Source: Bacillota bacterium
GTDB taxonomy: Bacteria; Bacillota; Bacilli; Paenibacillales; NBRC-103111
DNA: 64,000 nucleotides
Assembly (NCBI GenBank): GCA_023388055.1
Contig: JAEWGW010000026.1
Coordinates: forward strand, 1-64,000
Direction of reading: 5' to 3'
Part shown: piece by piece, positions 40,427 through 49,066 of the stretch
Layout: each line of letters opens with the position of its first letter
Numbering within the stretch: position 1 is the stretch's first letter
The notes under the pieces: generated by a model
What the model saw: only the letters and a program-made list of their open reading frames with translations
What the model was told of the DNA's origin: nothing
Database searches by the model: none
Program-made: the position numbers and the translations under genes

Positions 40427-43400
40427 ATGGAAACGGTGATGGATTTAAGGAGCTGGGAGCAGCGGCCGGTCGGCGTGAAGCTGGAAGAGGCGGAGGCGGA
40501 CCCCAAGCGGGAGGTCCTGCTGATTCCCGGAGAGCTGCTTAATTTGCAATATCCGGGTGTGCACCAAGCTAATCACTGGTCCCGGCATGGCTTTGTCAGC
40601 CTGAATGCATGCAGCGCGGATCTCAGGGATTGGCACAGCCTTGAGATGGAGCTGGAATTTCCGGAAGGGACGGGGGTATGGGAGGTCAAGGCTGAGGTCG
40701 GACTGCTGATGGATAAATCTCCCTTGCCGGAGGAAATTGAATATACCCAATCCAGCTGCCGGGTAGCCGGTGTGGAAGAGGGGCGGACAACACTTGTGTT
40801 TCCACTCCGTCAATTTAACGACAGGAAGGTGTTATCCGGCAGATGGAAGTTTGTGCGTTCCGTCCGGATTACCGCGGTGGGAGACGGTGGGAGCTTGGAA
40901 GCAAAGCCAATCCGTCTTGTAAACATCCGGTTCAGCAGAAGACCTGCGCTCTATGTGCATACCCCGGTGCTGTCCCGTTCGGTTCAAGCGGGAGCGACGG
41001 CTGAATATCCTGTGTTAATCTGCAATTGCACGGGTGAGCCTCAGGCGGTCACCCTTTCTCAGGAGCAATACGGCTGGGAAACCATGCCGGTCCGGGTGCA
41101 GCCGTCTGCTTTTGTGCTGGAGGCATGGGAAACGTGCCAGGTGATCGTGAGGGTGGAGGTGCCGGAACGGGTTGCACCGGGCGGACACGAGGTACAAAAG
41201 CTGGTGGTTGTGCCCAATGGCCGGGGCGATCTGGCAGAAAGCCTGGAGCTTATCACCCTGCGGGAGCTTCCCCGCCCGGTGATCAAACATACGGAAGAAG
41301 GCTGGCAGGCCGTTGCCCAAACGGTGAAGGAGGAGGTTTGGGCCAAGGACCTGCTCGGACTGTACGTGCTTCGTGCCGAGCAGTGGGTGCTTCCGGCTGG
41401 CCGGACCCGGGACTATTTGCTGGAAAGCCATCATGCCCATGAGGCGGAGAATGCCGTTATTGCCTGGAAGCTGACGGGCAGACGGGATCTGGGTGAAAAG
41501 GCGGTGCAGTTCCTCCGCAGGGTGGTTGATCCGGCGGAGGGATATCCCTTGACCCGGAAGGCGTGCAGCCAGGAGCTGGTCCATGAAGGGGAATTTTTCA
41601 AGCATACGGCGGTGGTTTATGATCTCTTGGCAGGTTCAGATTTGCTGGCGGTGGAGGATCATGCCCATACGGCGCAGGCCTTCCGTTTGTTCATGGAGTT
41701 AATCGATTGGGCCTTAAGTGTGGGAGGCATCTCCAACTGGACCTTGGCCGAGATGACCGGGGCCTTATATTGCAGCCAGGCGCTTCAGGATTATGAGCGG
41801 ATGCAGCGGTTTTTGTATGGAACAGGAGGATTTACCGACCACCTGTCCAAGGGTACTTTGGATGACGGCTGGTGGTATGAGTGCTCTGTGGGTTATAACC
41901 TCATGTCGGCGGGGCTGCTGTCGGAGATTGTCCAGAGCTGCCGTCCCTGGGGCATCAATCTGTCGGACACCTGGGTTCCCGCCCACTATTATGGTCAGGT
42001 TACACCGGGCGGCAAGCCGGAGAAGGATGGCTTATGCCTGGACATCTGGGGGCCGAGCCGTCTGAATTACCGCTCCATTACCCAGATTTGGGACAGTCTG
42101 CTTCCTTTTGCCGATTACCGGGGTGTGCTCTTCGGCATCAATGATTCAGCGGAGTCCAAGCTTCCCGGCATCTCGCCGAGAGGGTATATGGACGGGCGTT
42201 ATGATCTGGCCTATTATCTGTACCGCAAGCCGGAGTATGCGGATATTCTGCTTACCTGCAGCCTGGAGGACCGTGACCTGCTGTATGCCGTACCCGGGCT
42301 TGTTCCCAGCACATCCAAGCCTTTTCTGTCTTCGGCGTATGCCGACAATTCCGGTGTGGCCGTGCTGCGTTCGCAGACGGAGGGCCGCAGGCCGGAGGAG
42401 CAAATCCAGGCAGTCGTGAAGTATGGCTCTCACGGTGGGGCCCATGGCCATTATGACCGGGCCAGTCTGCTGTCCGTCATGCGGTACGGGCGAAGCTTCT
42501 ATAACCCGGAGAATATCTGGTACAGCTACCACACCTTTATGTACAAATTCTATGTCCAAACCTCCTTGACCCACAATATGGTGGTGGTGGACCGGAAGCA
42601 GCAGGACCCGGCCGAGGGCAGCCGGCTGCTGTTCCATAGCGGGCGGCTCTTCCAGGCCTGCGCGGTGGAGAATCTGGCGCGCTGGTCCTATCCCCCTTAC
42701 GGCGGCTGGATGGTAGACGGGGACAAAAGCTTTGCGGAGCGCACCTGGAATGAAGCGCGGTATATGCCCATTCCGGAGAACCCGCCGGAATATTCTACCC
42801 GTACCGGGTTTACGGAGCCGGTGCTCCAGCGGCGTCTGACCGTGGTCACCGACGACTATGTGGTTCTGTTCGATTATCTGGCAGGCGATGAGGTGCATGA
42901 TTACGACTGCCTGTTTCACTGCAAGGGGCTAACCGGGATAGAAGCGGGAGGGCCAGTGGAGCGGATCAAGCATACGGAGCTGTTGGACCCTAATCCGCTT
43001 AACAGCGCCCAACTGATCACGGATTGCGATTGGTATGAGCTGGACGGGCCGGTGAAGGCCCAATTCCGGACGGGCTTCGGTCCGGGCTTCGATAACCGTG
43101 CCAACCGGACGGAGCTGAATGCGGACGGTCCGTTGAACATCGACTATTACACCGTCTGGCCGCCTCAGGCTGATCTTATAGTGGGCCATCCGCCGGAATA
43201 TTACAAGGTGGAAAAACAGCTGGAATACGAGATCCGCAGCGGCGGCATAGTGCTGGCGTCAGGCAGCTTCGGCGCATGGATTTTGGGCCGGGATGATCTG
43301 GAGCTTTCTTTGGACGGAGCGGAAACCCTGGAGCTGCGGGTAAGGGTGGAAGAGGGAATTGGAGAGCACGGAGTCCGCAAAACCACGGAAAAGACCATCT

Positions 43401-43936
43401 TCTGGGGGGACCCGTATATCGTGACGGAATCCGGTGAGGTGCTGTATCTGGCCGATCTTCCGCTGGTAACGGAGAATACCGATCCCGGCTGGGGCCCGGG
43501 TGTGGATTATTTCGGCGGTCCGGTGAAGCTGCAGGCGCGACGGTTCGATAAGGCGGTCCCGGCCAACCCTGTGGATATGGCGGAGGCGGGCATCATAACA
43601 GTTGACCTGACTGGTCTGAAGGCCGTCCGGTTTGGGGCTTCCATTGGTGCCGATTACCCCTTGGGAGATGAAGCGGCCAGACGGAAAATGCTAAGTGTAC
43701 GCTCCACTGGTAAAACTGCCAGATTCCTTACGGTAATGGAACCGTATGAGGATAAACCGGCGGTGGTCTCCGTTTATGCCTCCTCCCCCGATGAGCTTAC
43801 GGTCAGGCTTGCCGACGGCCGGGTTCAGATGCTGCGGGTGAGTGGACTGGAGGGCAGCGGAACGGATATGCAGGTTGAGACCGTGGAATATTCGGCGGAT
43901 GGACGGGTTATCCGGAGTGAGCGGACACCCTGCTAA
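40427..43936 (+). CDS. Second very large heparinase-II/III-like protein
   Basis: 1169 residues, no signal peptide. Residues 1-170 and 175-290 look like beta domains (the second Ig-like: PVLSRSVQAGATAEYPVLIC). An alpha-barrel from about 300 includes YLLESHHAHEAENAVIAWKL, ISNWTLAEMTGALYCSQALQ and DGWWYECSVGYNLMSAGLLS. The heparinase II/III motif YGSHGGAHGHYDRASLL lies near 665-681, and a long beta-sandwich C-terminus of about 400 residues follows. It probably cleaves an imported uronate-containing oligosaccharide. ATG 40427 follows AGAGGGAGCGGAT. It starts a three-gene run with the esterase and GH43. The exact lyase family and substrate are not evident. Confidence 0.75.
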   Translation: METVMDLRSWEQRPVGVKLEEAEADPKREVLLIPGELLNLQYPGVHQANHWSRHGFVSLNACSADLRDWHSLEMELEFPEGTGVWEVKAEVGLLMDKSPLPEEIEYTQSSCRVAGVEEGRTTLVFPLRQFNDRKVLSGRWKFVRSVRITAVGDGGSLEAKPIRLVNIRFSRRPALYVHTPVLSRSVQAGATAEYPVLICNCTGEPQAVTLSQEQYGWETMPVRVQPSAFVLEAWETCQVIVRVEVPERVAPGGHEVQKLVVVPNGRGDLAESLELITLRELPRPVIKHTEEGWQAVAQTVKEEVWAKDLLGLYVLRAEQWVLPAGRTRDYLLESHHAHEAENAVIAWKLTGRRDLGEKAVQFLRRVVDPAEGYPLTRKACSQELVHEGEFFKHTAVVYDLLAGSDLLAVEDHAHTAQAFRLFMELIDWALSVGGISNWTLAEMTGALYCSQALQDYERMQRFLYGTGGFTDHLSKGTLDDGWWYECSVGYNLMSAGLLSEIVQSCRPWGINLSDTWVPAHYYGQVTPGGKPEKDGLCLDIWGPSRLNYRSITQIWDSLLPFADYRGVLFGINDSAESKLPGISPRGYMDGRYDLAYYLYRKPEYADILLTCSLEDRDLLYAVPGLVPSTSKPFLSSAYADNSGVAVLRSQTEGRRPEEQIQAVVKYGSHGGAHGHYDRASLLSVMRYGRSFYNPENIWYSYHTFMYKFYVQTSLTHNMVVVDRKQQDPAEGSRLLFHSGRLFQACAVENLARWSYPPYGGWMVDGDKSFAERTWNEARYMPIPENPPEYSTRTGFTEPVLQRRLTVVTDDYVVLFDYLAGDEVHDYDCLFHCKGLTGIEAGGPVERIKHTELLDPNPLNSAQLITDCDWYELDGPVKAQFRTGFGPGFDNRANRTELNADGPLNIDYYTVWPPQADLIVGHPPEYYKVEKQLEYEIRSGGIVLASGSFGAWILGRDDLELSLDGAETLELRVRVEEGIGEHGVRKTTEKTIFWGDPYIVTESGEVLYLADLPLVTENTDPGWGPGVDYFGGPVKLQARRFDKAVPANPVDMAEAGIITVDLTGLKAVRFGASIGADYPLGDEAARRKMLSVRSTGKTARFLTVMEPYEDKPAVVSVYASSPDELTVRLADGRVQMLRVSGLEGSGTDMQVETVEYSADGRVIRSERTPC

Positions 43937-43966
43937 AAACCCATAAGGGAGAATGGAGGGACCGGG

Positions 43967-45040
43967 TTGGAGAATGAAGCTGACTGTACCGGCAGCAACA
44001 TTCCGGACTGGGCCACAGATGCTTTCTTGGATCAGTTGTACGAGAGGACGGCAGCCAAAAGACAGGAGAACCGGCGGAAAGCCGGCACGCCGGAATACCG
44101 GGAGTGGCTTCGGAGCAGGCTGAAGGCTGCATTGGGCCATTTCCCCGAAAGGGACTATCCCCTCCAGGCCAGGCTGCTGGAACGGACGGAATACAAGGAT
44201 TTTATTCTGGAGCGTGTAACGTATACAACCATGGAATCCGTCCATGTCCCGGTGATGGTGATGATTCCGAGAAAGGGTCAAGGTCCATGGCCTGCGGTGC
44301 TGGCCTGCCACGGCCATGGCAACGGCCAGCGTGATGCGGCAGGTCTGGATGAGCAGGGCCGGGAGCTGGAGGAGCCTGGCATTCATAACCGGTTCGCCGT
44401 GCAACTGGTCCGCAAGGGGATGCTGGTGGTGATTCCGGAGATCATGGGTTTCGGTGAACGGCGGATGGCGGAGGAGTTGAAGGCTAATCCCCATTACAGC
44501 TCCTGTGGCACTTTGGCCTCTCAGCTGCTGATGTATGGCCGGACACTGTCGGGGATGAGAGTGTTGGAAGCGATGAGAGCCTTGGACTACATGGCATCGA
44601 GACCGGATGTGGACGGCAGCCGGATGGGGGTGTTCGGTTTTTCCGGGGGAGGGCTGATTGCCGCCTTTACGGCGGGATTGGATGAACGGGTCCAGGCGGC
44701 TGTTTTATGCGGCTGGACCAATACCTTCCGGGGCAGCACCCTGGCGATGCATCATTGCATCGACAATTATGTGCCCGGCCTCCTTCTGGATGCGGAGCAG
44801 CCAGAGCTGGCCGGATTGTTGGCTCCGCGGGCATTGTTTCTGGAAGCCGGGGAACAGGACCCGATTTTCCCCGTGGAGTTTACCAGGCAGGCCCTTGTAT
44901 GGCTGGAGGCGCATTACTCTGCGTGGAATGCCCCCGGACAATTTGACTGGGATATTCATCCGGGTAGTCATGAGATAAACGGAAGAAAAAGTGTGGATTG
45001 GCTCCACCGGAAGCTTGCGGCGGGCCGGTGCAAGGATTAG
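43967..45040 (+). CDS. Alpha/beta-hydrolase, probable carbohydrate or dienelactone-type esterase
   Basis: 357 residues of the abhydrolase_7/dienelactone-hydrolase-like group. WPAVLACHGHGNGQRDAAG gives the oxyanion region, GVFGFSGGGLIAAFTAGLD the nucleophile elbow (GFSGG), and the acidic and His members are probably in EAGEQDPIFPVE and HPGSHEINGR. No signal peptide. It probably removes acetyl or other ester groups from imported sugars. The start is TTG 43967, supported by ATGGAGGGA upstream. It lies 30 bases after the lyase gene and 42 before the GH43 gene, so it is a part of the same unit. Confidence 0.82.
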   Translation: MENEADCTGSNIPDWATDAFLDQLYERTAAKRQENRRKAGTPEYREWLRSRLKAALGHFPERDYPLQARLLERTEYKDFILERVTYTTMESVHVPVMVMIPRKGQGPWPAVLACHGHGNGQRDAAGLDEQGRELEEPGIHNRFAVQLVRKGMLVVIPEIMGFGERRMAEELKANPHYSSCGTLASQLLMYGRTLSGMRVLEAMRALDYMASRPDVDGSRMGVFGFSGGGLIAAFTAGLDERVQAAVLCGWTNTFRGSTLAMHHCIDNYVPGLLLDAEQPELAGLLAPRALFLEAGEQDPIFPVEFTRQALVWLEAHYSAWNAPGQFDWDIHPGSHEINGRKSVDWLHRKLAAGRCKD

Positions 45041-45082
45041 AAGCTGAATGAAGAAGCTGAATAAGAAAGGAAGAACAATTTC

Positions 45083-46678
45083 ATGACTACAATCAAGAAT
45101 CCGGTTCTGCGAGGGTTTAATCCGGACCCGTCCATTATCCGGGTGGGCGATGATTATTATATCGCAACCTCCACCTTCGAATGGTTTCCCGGCGTACAGC
45201 TTCACTATTCCCGGGATTTGATCCACTGGGAGCTGATTGGACATCCCTTGAACCGGGTTTCCCAGCTGGATTTGCGCGGGGTAGGCGCATCCCAGGGGGT
45301 GTGGGCCCCGTGCCTGACCTATGACAATGGCGTCTTTTATCTGGTGTACACGGTGGTCAATTCCTTTTATTGCAAAATGTACGATACCCATAATTACCTG
45401 GTGACCGCTGCAGATATCCGGGGCGACTGGTCGGAGCCGGTATATCTGAACAGCTATGGCTTCGATCCGTCCCTGTTCCATGATGAGGATGGCCGGAAGT
45501 ATATGGTCAGCATGGTGACGGACCACCGGGTGAACAAGCAGTACAGGGGGCATCTGGTGCTTCAGGAATACTCCCCGTCGGAGCAGAGGATGCTGGGGGA
45601 AGCGCGGACGATTTTTGCCAGCCATGAGGGTTTCTTCGAAGGTCCTCATATTTATAAGCGCAATGGAACTTATTATCTGTTCGCCGCCGATACGGGTACG
45701 GGAGAGGGACATGGCCAGTCCATACTGCGCTCCCGGGAGCTGTACGGACCGTATGAGGCGTATGAAGGGAATTCCATCATGACCGCCCGGAACCATCCGG
45801 AGCTGCTGCTGCAGAAGTCCGGTCATGGGGATTTGGTAGAAACCCAAACCGGCGAATGGTACATGGCGCATCTCTGCGGTCGGGCGCTGGAGAACCGCAC
45901 GGACAAAGGCGACCGGAAATATACCCTGGGACGGGAAACGGCCCTCCAGAAGGTAGAGTGGACAGAGGATGGCTGGCTCAGATTGGCCAACGGCACAGGG
46001 CTGCCTGAGGCGGAGGTGGAGGGTCCGGGACTGCCGCTGCACCCCTTCCCGGTGAAACCGGCAAGGGATGATTTTGACGGGGAGCAGTTGGACATCCGCT
46101 TCCAGTCCTTGCGTATTCCGTTGGATGAAACCTTCTACTCCCTGACGGAGCGAAACGGATATCTGCGCTTGTACGGCAGGGAAGGCTTAGGCTCCAAGTA
46201 CCGTCAAAGCCTCATCGCCCGGCGCTGGGAGTCCTTTGTTTTTACGGCCAGCACCTGTGTGGAGTTCCGGCCCACCATTTACAAGCAATTGGCGGGGCTG
46301 ATTTGCCTGTACGATACGGAGAACTATTACTATCTTCATCTTACTCATCATGACGATTACGGCCGTTGTTTGTGTATCCTGTCTGCTGTGAATAATACGT
46401 ATACGGAGCCTGCCGGATATATCTCCCTGCCGGAGGATGCGGAGCGGGTGCGGCTGCGTGTGTCCGTGGATCATGACAAGCTGCAGTTTGCCTATTCGGT
46501 AACGGGTGAAAACAGCTATATTCCGGTAGGGCCGGTATTGGATGCCAGCACCTTGTCCGATGAAGCCTGCCGGGAAGGGTGGTTCACAGGAGCCTTCGTA
46601 GGCTTGTGCTGTCAGGATCTGACGGGCTTCCGCAGGCCTGCGGACTTCGATTATTTTGAATACCGGGAAGAGCGATAA
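45083..46678 (+). CDS. Glycoside hydrolase family 43, beta-xylosidase/arabinofuranosidase type
   Basis: 531 residues. The five-bladed propeller starts with NPVLRGFNPDPSIIRVGDDY, where Asp15 is the catalytic base. Asp in GFDPSLFHDEDGR is the pKa modulator and Glu in EGPHIYKRNGTYYL the acid. A C-terminal concanavalin-like beta-sandwich (from about 330) is as in XynB-type GH43 subfamily 11 enzymes. It would release xylose or arabinose from short oligosaccharides in the cytoplasm. ATG 45083 follows AAGAAAGGAAG. It is the last gene of the unit, and a hairpin follows at 46752. Confidence 0.92.
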   Translation: MTTIKNPVLRGFNPDPSIIRVGDDYYIATSTFEWFPGVQLHYSRDLIHWELIGHPLNRVSQLDLRGVGASQGVWAPCLTYDNGVFYLVYTVVNSFYCKMYDTHNYLVTAADIRGDWSEPVYLNSYGFDPSLFHDEDGRKYMVSMVTDHRVNKQYRGHLVLQEYSPSEQRMLGEARTIFASHEGFFEGPHIYKRNGTYYLFAADTGTGEGHGQSILRSRELYGPYEAYEGNSIMTARNHPELLLQKSGHGDLVETQTGEWYMAHLCGRALENRTDKGDRKYTLGRETALQKVEWTEDGWLRLANGTGLPEAEVEGPGLPLHPFPVKPARDDFDGEQLDIRFQSLRIPLDETFYSLTERNGYLRLYGREGLGSKYRQSLIARRWESFVFTASTCVEFRPTIYKQLAGLICLYDTENYYYLHLTHHDDYGRCLCILSAVNNTYTEPAGYISLPEDAERVRLRVSVDHDKLQFAYSVTGENSYIPVGPVLDASTLSDEACREGWFTGAFVGLCCQDLTGFRRPADFDYFEYREER

Positions 46679-46751
46679 GCGTTGAAGAAAATGGAAAAAC
46701 ACTCTTGATGGAGCGGTACCTCCATGGTACGATAGGAATCACATCAGAAAG

Positions 46752-46790
46752 AAGCAACCCGCTGCAGGATATTTCCGTGGAGGGTTGTTT
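46752..46790 (+). terminator. Probable terminator after the GH43 gene
   Basis: AAGCAACCC (46752-46760) pairs with GGGTTGTTT (46782-46790), with one wobble pair. The tail TTTCTCTATA is only partly T-rich, so efficiency is uncertain. Confidence 0.5.
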
Positions 46791-46819
46791 CTCTATATAT
46801 AACAGAGAGAAGAGGAGAC

Positions 46820-47275
46820 ATGATGGCAGAGTTGAAACGGACTTCCTCAGAGGATGTGGATTTTGAGACCTTGATCAGGCTGCTGGATCAGGATTTGGAG
46901 CGCAGGTACCCGGAGACGCGAGATTTTTTTCAGCCTCTTAATAAGATCAAGCTGGGTGCCAAGGCCGTGGTGGCCTATGAAGACGGAAAGCCGGTTGGCT
47001 GCGGTTGCTTCCGGGAGGTAGCAGAGAATCAAATCGTGGAGATTAAACGGATGTACGTTTTGGACGAAAACAGGGGCAAAGGCATTGCCGGGCAGGTACT
47101 TCGTGAGCTGGAGACCTGGGCGAAGGAAGCAGGCAAGGAACGGGCTATTCTGGAAACCGGCCATGGCCAGCCGGAGGCTATTGCGCTGTACACCAAAAAC
47201 GGCTACACGGAAATGGAACGGTATGCACCTTATACCGATAGTGAAGAGAGTGTTTGTATGGGGAAGGATTTGTAG
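46820..47275 (+). CDS. GNAT-family N-acetyltransferase
   Basis: 151 residues, one GNAT domain. Acetyl-CoA loop LDENRGKGIAGQVLRELETW (R-G-K-G-I-A) and C-terminal ETGHGQPEAIALYTKNGYTE are both typical. AYEDGKPVGCGCFRE is the middle strand. The substrate is not known; related small GNATs act on amino acids, polyamines or antibiotics. Tandem ATG codons at 46820 and 46823 follow AGAAGAGGAGA. It begins a run of four same-strand genes (a second GNAT, a TIM-barrel isomerase, a truncated DinB) with gaps of about 15-20 bases. Confidence 0.9.
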   Translation: MMAELKRTSSEDVDFETLIRLLDQDLERRYPETRDFFQPLNKIKLGAKAVVAYEDGKPVGCGCFREVAENQIVEIKRMYVLDENRGKGIAGQVLRELETWAKEAGKERAILETGHGQPEAIALYTKNGYTEMERYAPYTDSEESVCMGKDL

Positions 47276-47293
47276 AAACAGGAGGGGCAGACA

Positions 47294-47794
47294 ATGGAGG
47301 TTGAGCTGCGGAAGCTGTCTGTAACAGACGGACAGGATATCTATGATATGCTGCAGGACATTCCCAAAGCGGAGAATGGGTTTATTAACGGCGGGAACGG
47401 ATGCTCCCAGGTAGAGTTCCGGCAATGGCTGGTCCGTCAGGATGCTGTATCCCGTGGAGAAGGACTGGCGGACTGGATGGTGCCGAGCACCACCTATTGG
47501 CTCTACGCAGACGGGTACCCGGTGGGTTTCGCCAAGCTGCGCCACCACCTGACGGACAGGCTGAGGGAGGACGGCGGCAACATCGGGTATGCCATCCGGC
47601 CCGGACAGCGCAATAAGGGCTACGGCACTGTTCTGTTAAGCAAGGTGCTGGAGGAAGCCCGGCGTTTGAAGCTGGGGCAGGTGCTGGTGACCGTAAGACC
47701 GGGGAACCAGGGCTCCATCAACGTGGCGTTGAAGAATAACGGGATCTTAACCAGGTCAACGGCGGATAGGCATTACATCTGGATCGATTGTTAG
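47294..47794 (+). CDS. GNAT-family N-acetyltransferase
   Basis: 166 residues. GNIGYAIRPGQRNKGYGTVL contains the acetyl-CoA loop (QRNKGYG), preceded by a strand FAKLRHHLTDRLRE and followed by VRPGNQGSINVALKNNGI. This arrangement with an extended N-terminus (NGFINGGNGCSQVEFRQWL) is common in a Firmicute subgroup of acetyltransferases of unknown substrate. ATG 47294 follows ACAGGAGGGGCAG. It lies 18 bases after the first GNAT gene and 19 before the isomerase gene. The two GNATs are only distantly similar. Confidence 0.9.
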   Translation: MEVELRKLSVTDGQDIYDMLQDIPKAENGFINGGNGCSQVEFRQWLVRQDAVSRGEGLADWMVPSTTYWLYADGYPVGFAKLRHHLTDRLREDGGNIGYAIRPGQRNKGYGTVLLSKVLEEARRLKLGQVLVTVRPGNQGSINVALKNNGILTRSTADRHYIWIDC

Positions 47795-47813
47795 CTGACG
47801 GAGGGGAAGCCGA

Positions 47814-48599
47814 ATGAAGCTGGGGATGCCGGCTCTTGTGGAATATGCCAGGCTGGAGGACAATCTGGAGCTATGCCGGAGGCTTGGCCTGGAGTTTGTA
47901 GAGATAAACATGAATCTGCCGGTCTGCAATCCGGAGGTGACGGGTTATGCGGACCTGCTGCGGCTGAAGCGGGAATACGGGGTGGAGCTGACCGTTCATC
48001 TGCCGGAGGAATTGGACCTGGGATCCATCCACGGTGCCATGCGCCAGGGTCATGTGCAGCGGTGTAAGGAGGCCATTGCTTGGGCCAGCGGGGCGGAGAT
48101 CGGAATCCTGAACCTGCATCTGAACCCGGGGGTTTATTTTACCCTGCCTGACCGAAAAATCTGGATTTATGAAGCCCACCAGGAGACCTTTCTCGCTAAT
48201 CTGACCGCCTCTTATGCGGAGCTTTACCCGTATGCCAGAGAAAAGGGCGTTCTGCTTTGTATCGAAAATGCCTGCAACTTCCACCTGCCGTTTATTCGGG
48301 AGGCGTTGGACAGGCTGGCGGTTTTCCCGGAATTTGCTCTGACCTGGGATGTGGGTCATGATGCCAAAACCGGCTTTGCGGAGGGGCCTGTGATTGCGGG
48401 TTATCTGGATCGGTTGAAGCATATGCATCTGCATGATTTTGACGGGAAGCAGGACCATGCCCGTCTCTACACGGGGCAGGTTCCCATCAATGATAGGCTC
48501 GCGCTTGCAGAGAGCAAGGGAATCCGTGTGGTGGTAGAGGTTAAAACCAGCCAGGCTCTGGAGGATTCGATCCGCAGTGTACGGAATCAATTCCATTAA
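47814..48599 (+). CDS. Sugar phosphate isomerase/epimerase-like TIM barrel (AP endonuclease 2 fold)
   Basis: 261 residues of the xylose-isomerase-like superfamily. Metal-site elements are visible: LTVHLPEELDLG, LNLHLNPG, VLLCIENACNF (Glu), LTWDVGHDAKTGF (Asp and His), HMHLHDFDGKQDHA and VVVEVKTSQ (Glu). These match the divalent-metal ligands of the fold. Reactions in the family range from sugar isomerisation to epimerisation and inosose chemistry, so the substrate is open. ATG 47814 follows GGAGGGGAAGC. Its place between acetyltransferases and a DinB-like gene gives no clear pathway. Confidence 0.82.
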   Translation: MKLGMPALVEYARLEDNLELCRRLGLEFVEINMNLPVCNPEVTGYADLLRLKREYGVELTVHLPEELDLGSIHGAMRQGHVQRCKEAIAWASGAEIGILNLHLNPGVYFTLPDRKIWIYEAHQETFLANLTASYAELYPYAREKGVLLCIENACNFHLPFIREALDRLAVFPEFALTWDVGHDAKTGFAEGPVIAGYLDRLKHMHLHDFDGKQDHARLYTGQVPINDRLALAESKGIRVVVEVKTSQALEDSIRSVRNQFH

Positions 48600-48614
48600 A
48601 GGGGCAATGAATCC

Positions 48615-48947
48615 ATGAAGGCGTATATGCTCCAGCAATACAGCTATCATATGTGGGCCAACGAACAGGTCATCCGGCATGTGGAATCTCTGCCAGCAGA
48701 GGTGTTTTTGAAGGAGGTGAATCTGGGCTTCAGCTCGGTAGCAGAGGCGCTGGCCCATATTCTGGCCGTTGATGAAATCTGGTTTGCCCGGTTGAAGGGG
48801 GAAAGCCCCGCGAGCCTGGCCACGAGGTCCTTTGCTTCTGTCCGGCATGCGGGAGAAACCCTACGGGAGCTTCAGCAGGAAAATCTGCGTGCCCAAGGCT
48901 TCAAGGGAGCTGTTACGGATTATGTGGCTTTCTTAAGGGCGAAATGA
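48615..48947 (+). pseudogene. Truncated DinB-family protein
   Basis: 110 residues that align with the first two-thirds of the full-length DinB-like protein at 2319: QQYSYHMWANEQVIRHVESL and AHILAVDEIWFARL match YAYHVWANQVIL and SHIFAVDKMWYL. The family's C-terminal helix with H-x3-YH metal ligands is absent. The frame ends after FLRAK, and neither of the other plus frames restores the motif before the terminator at 49014. A deletion is therefore likelier than a simple frameshift. The remaining protein would lack two of three metal ligands. The start ATG and ribosome site (AAAGGGGCAATG area) look usable. Confidence 0.65.
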
Positions 48948-49013
48948 GGACATCGGCAGTTCATTATATCGTCCAAGTGCTTTCGGACGGATTCCGTCAC
49001 ACATACAAGTAAC

Positions 49014-49052
49014 AAAACCGGCCTTGCCAGGGTTATTGGCAAGACCGGTTTT
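49014..49052. terminator. Strong bidirectional terminator
   Basis: AAAACCGGCCTTGCCA (49014-49029) pairs with TGGCAAGACCGGTTTT (49037-49052), with a single mismatch around a 7-base loop. The A and T runs allow it to end both the DinB remnant unit and the convergent GH130 gene. Confidence 0.92.
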
Positions 49053-49066
49053 GTTTTGGCTAATCA

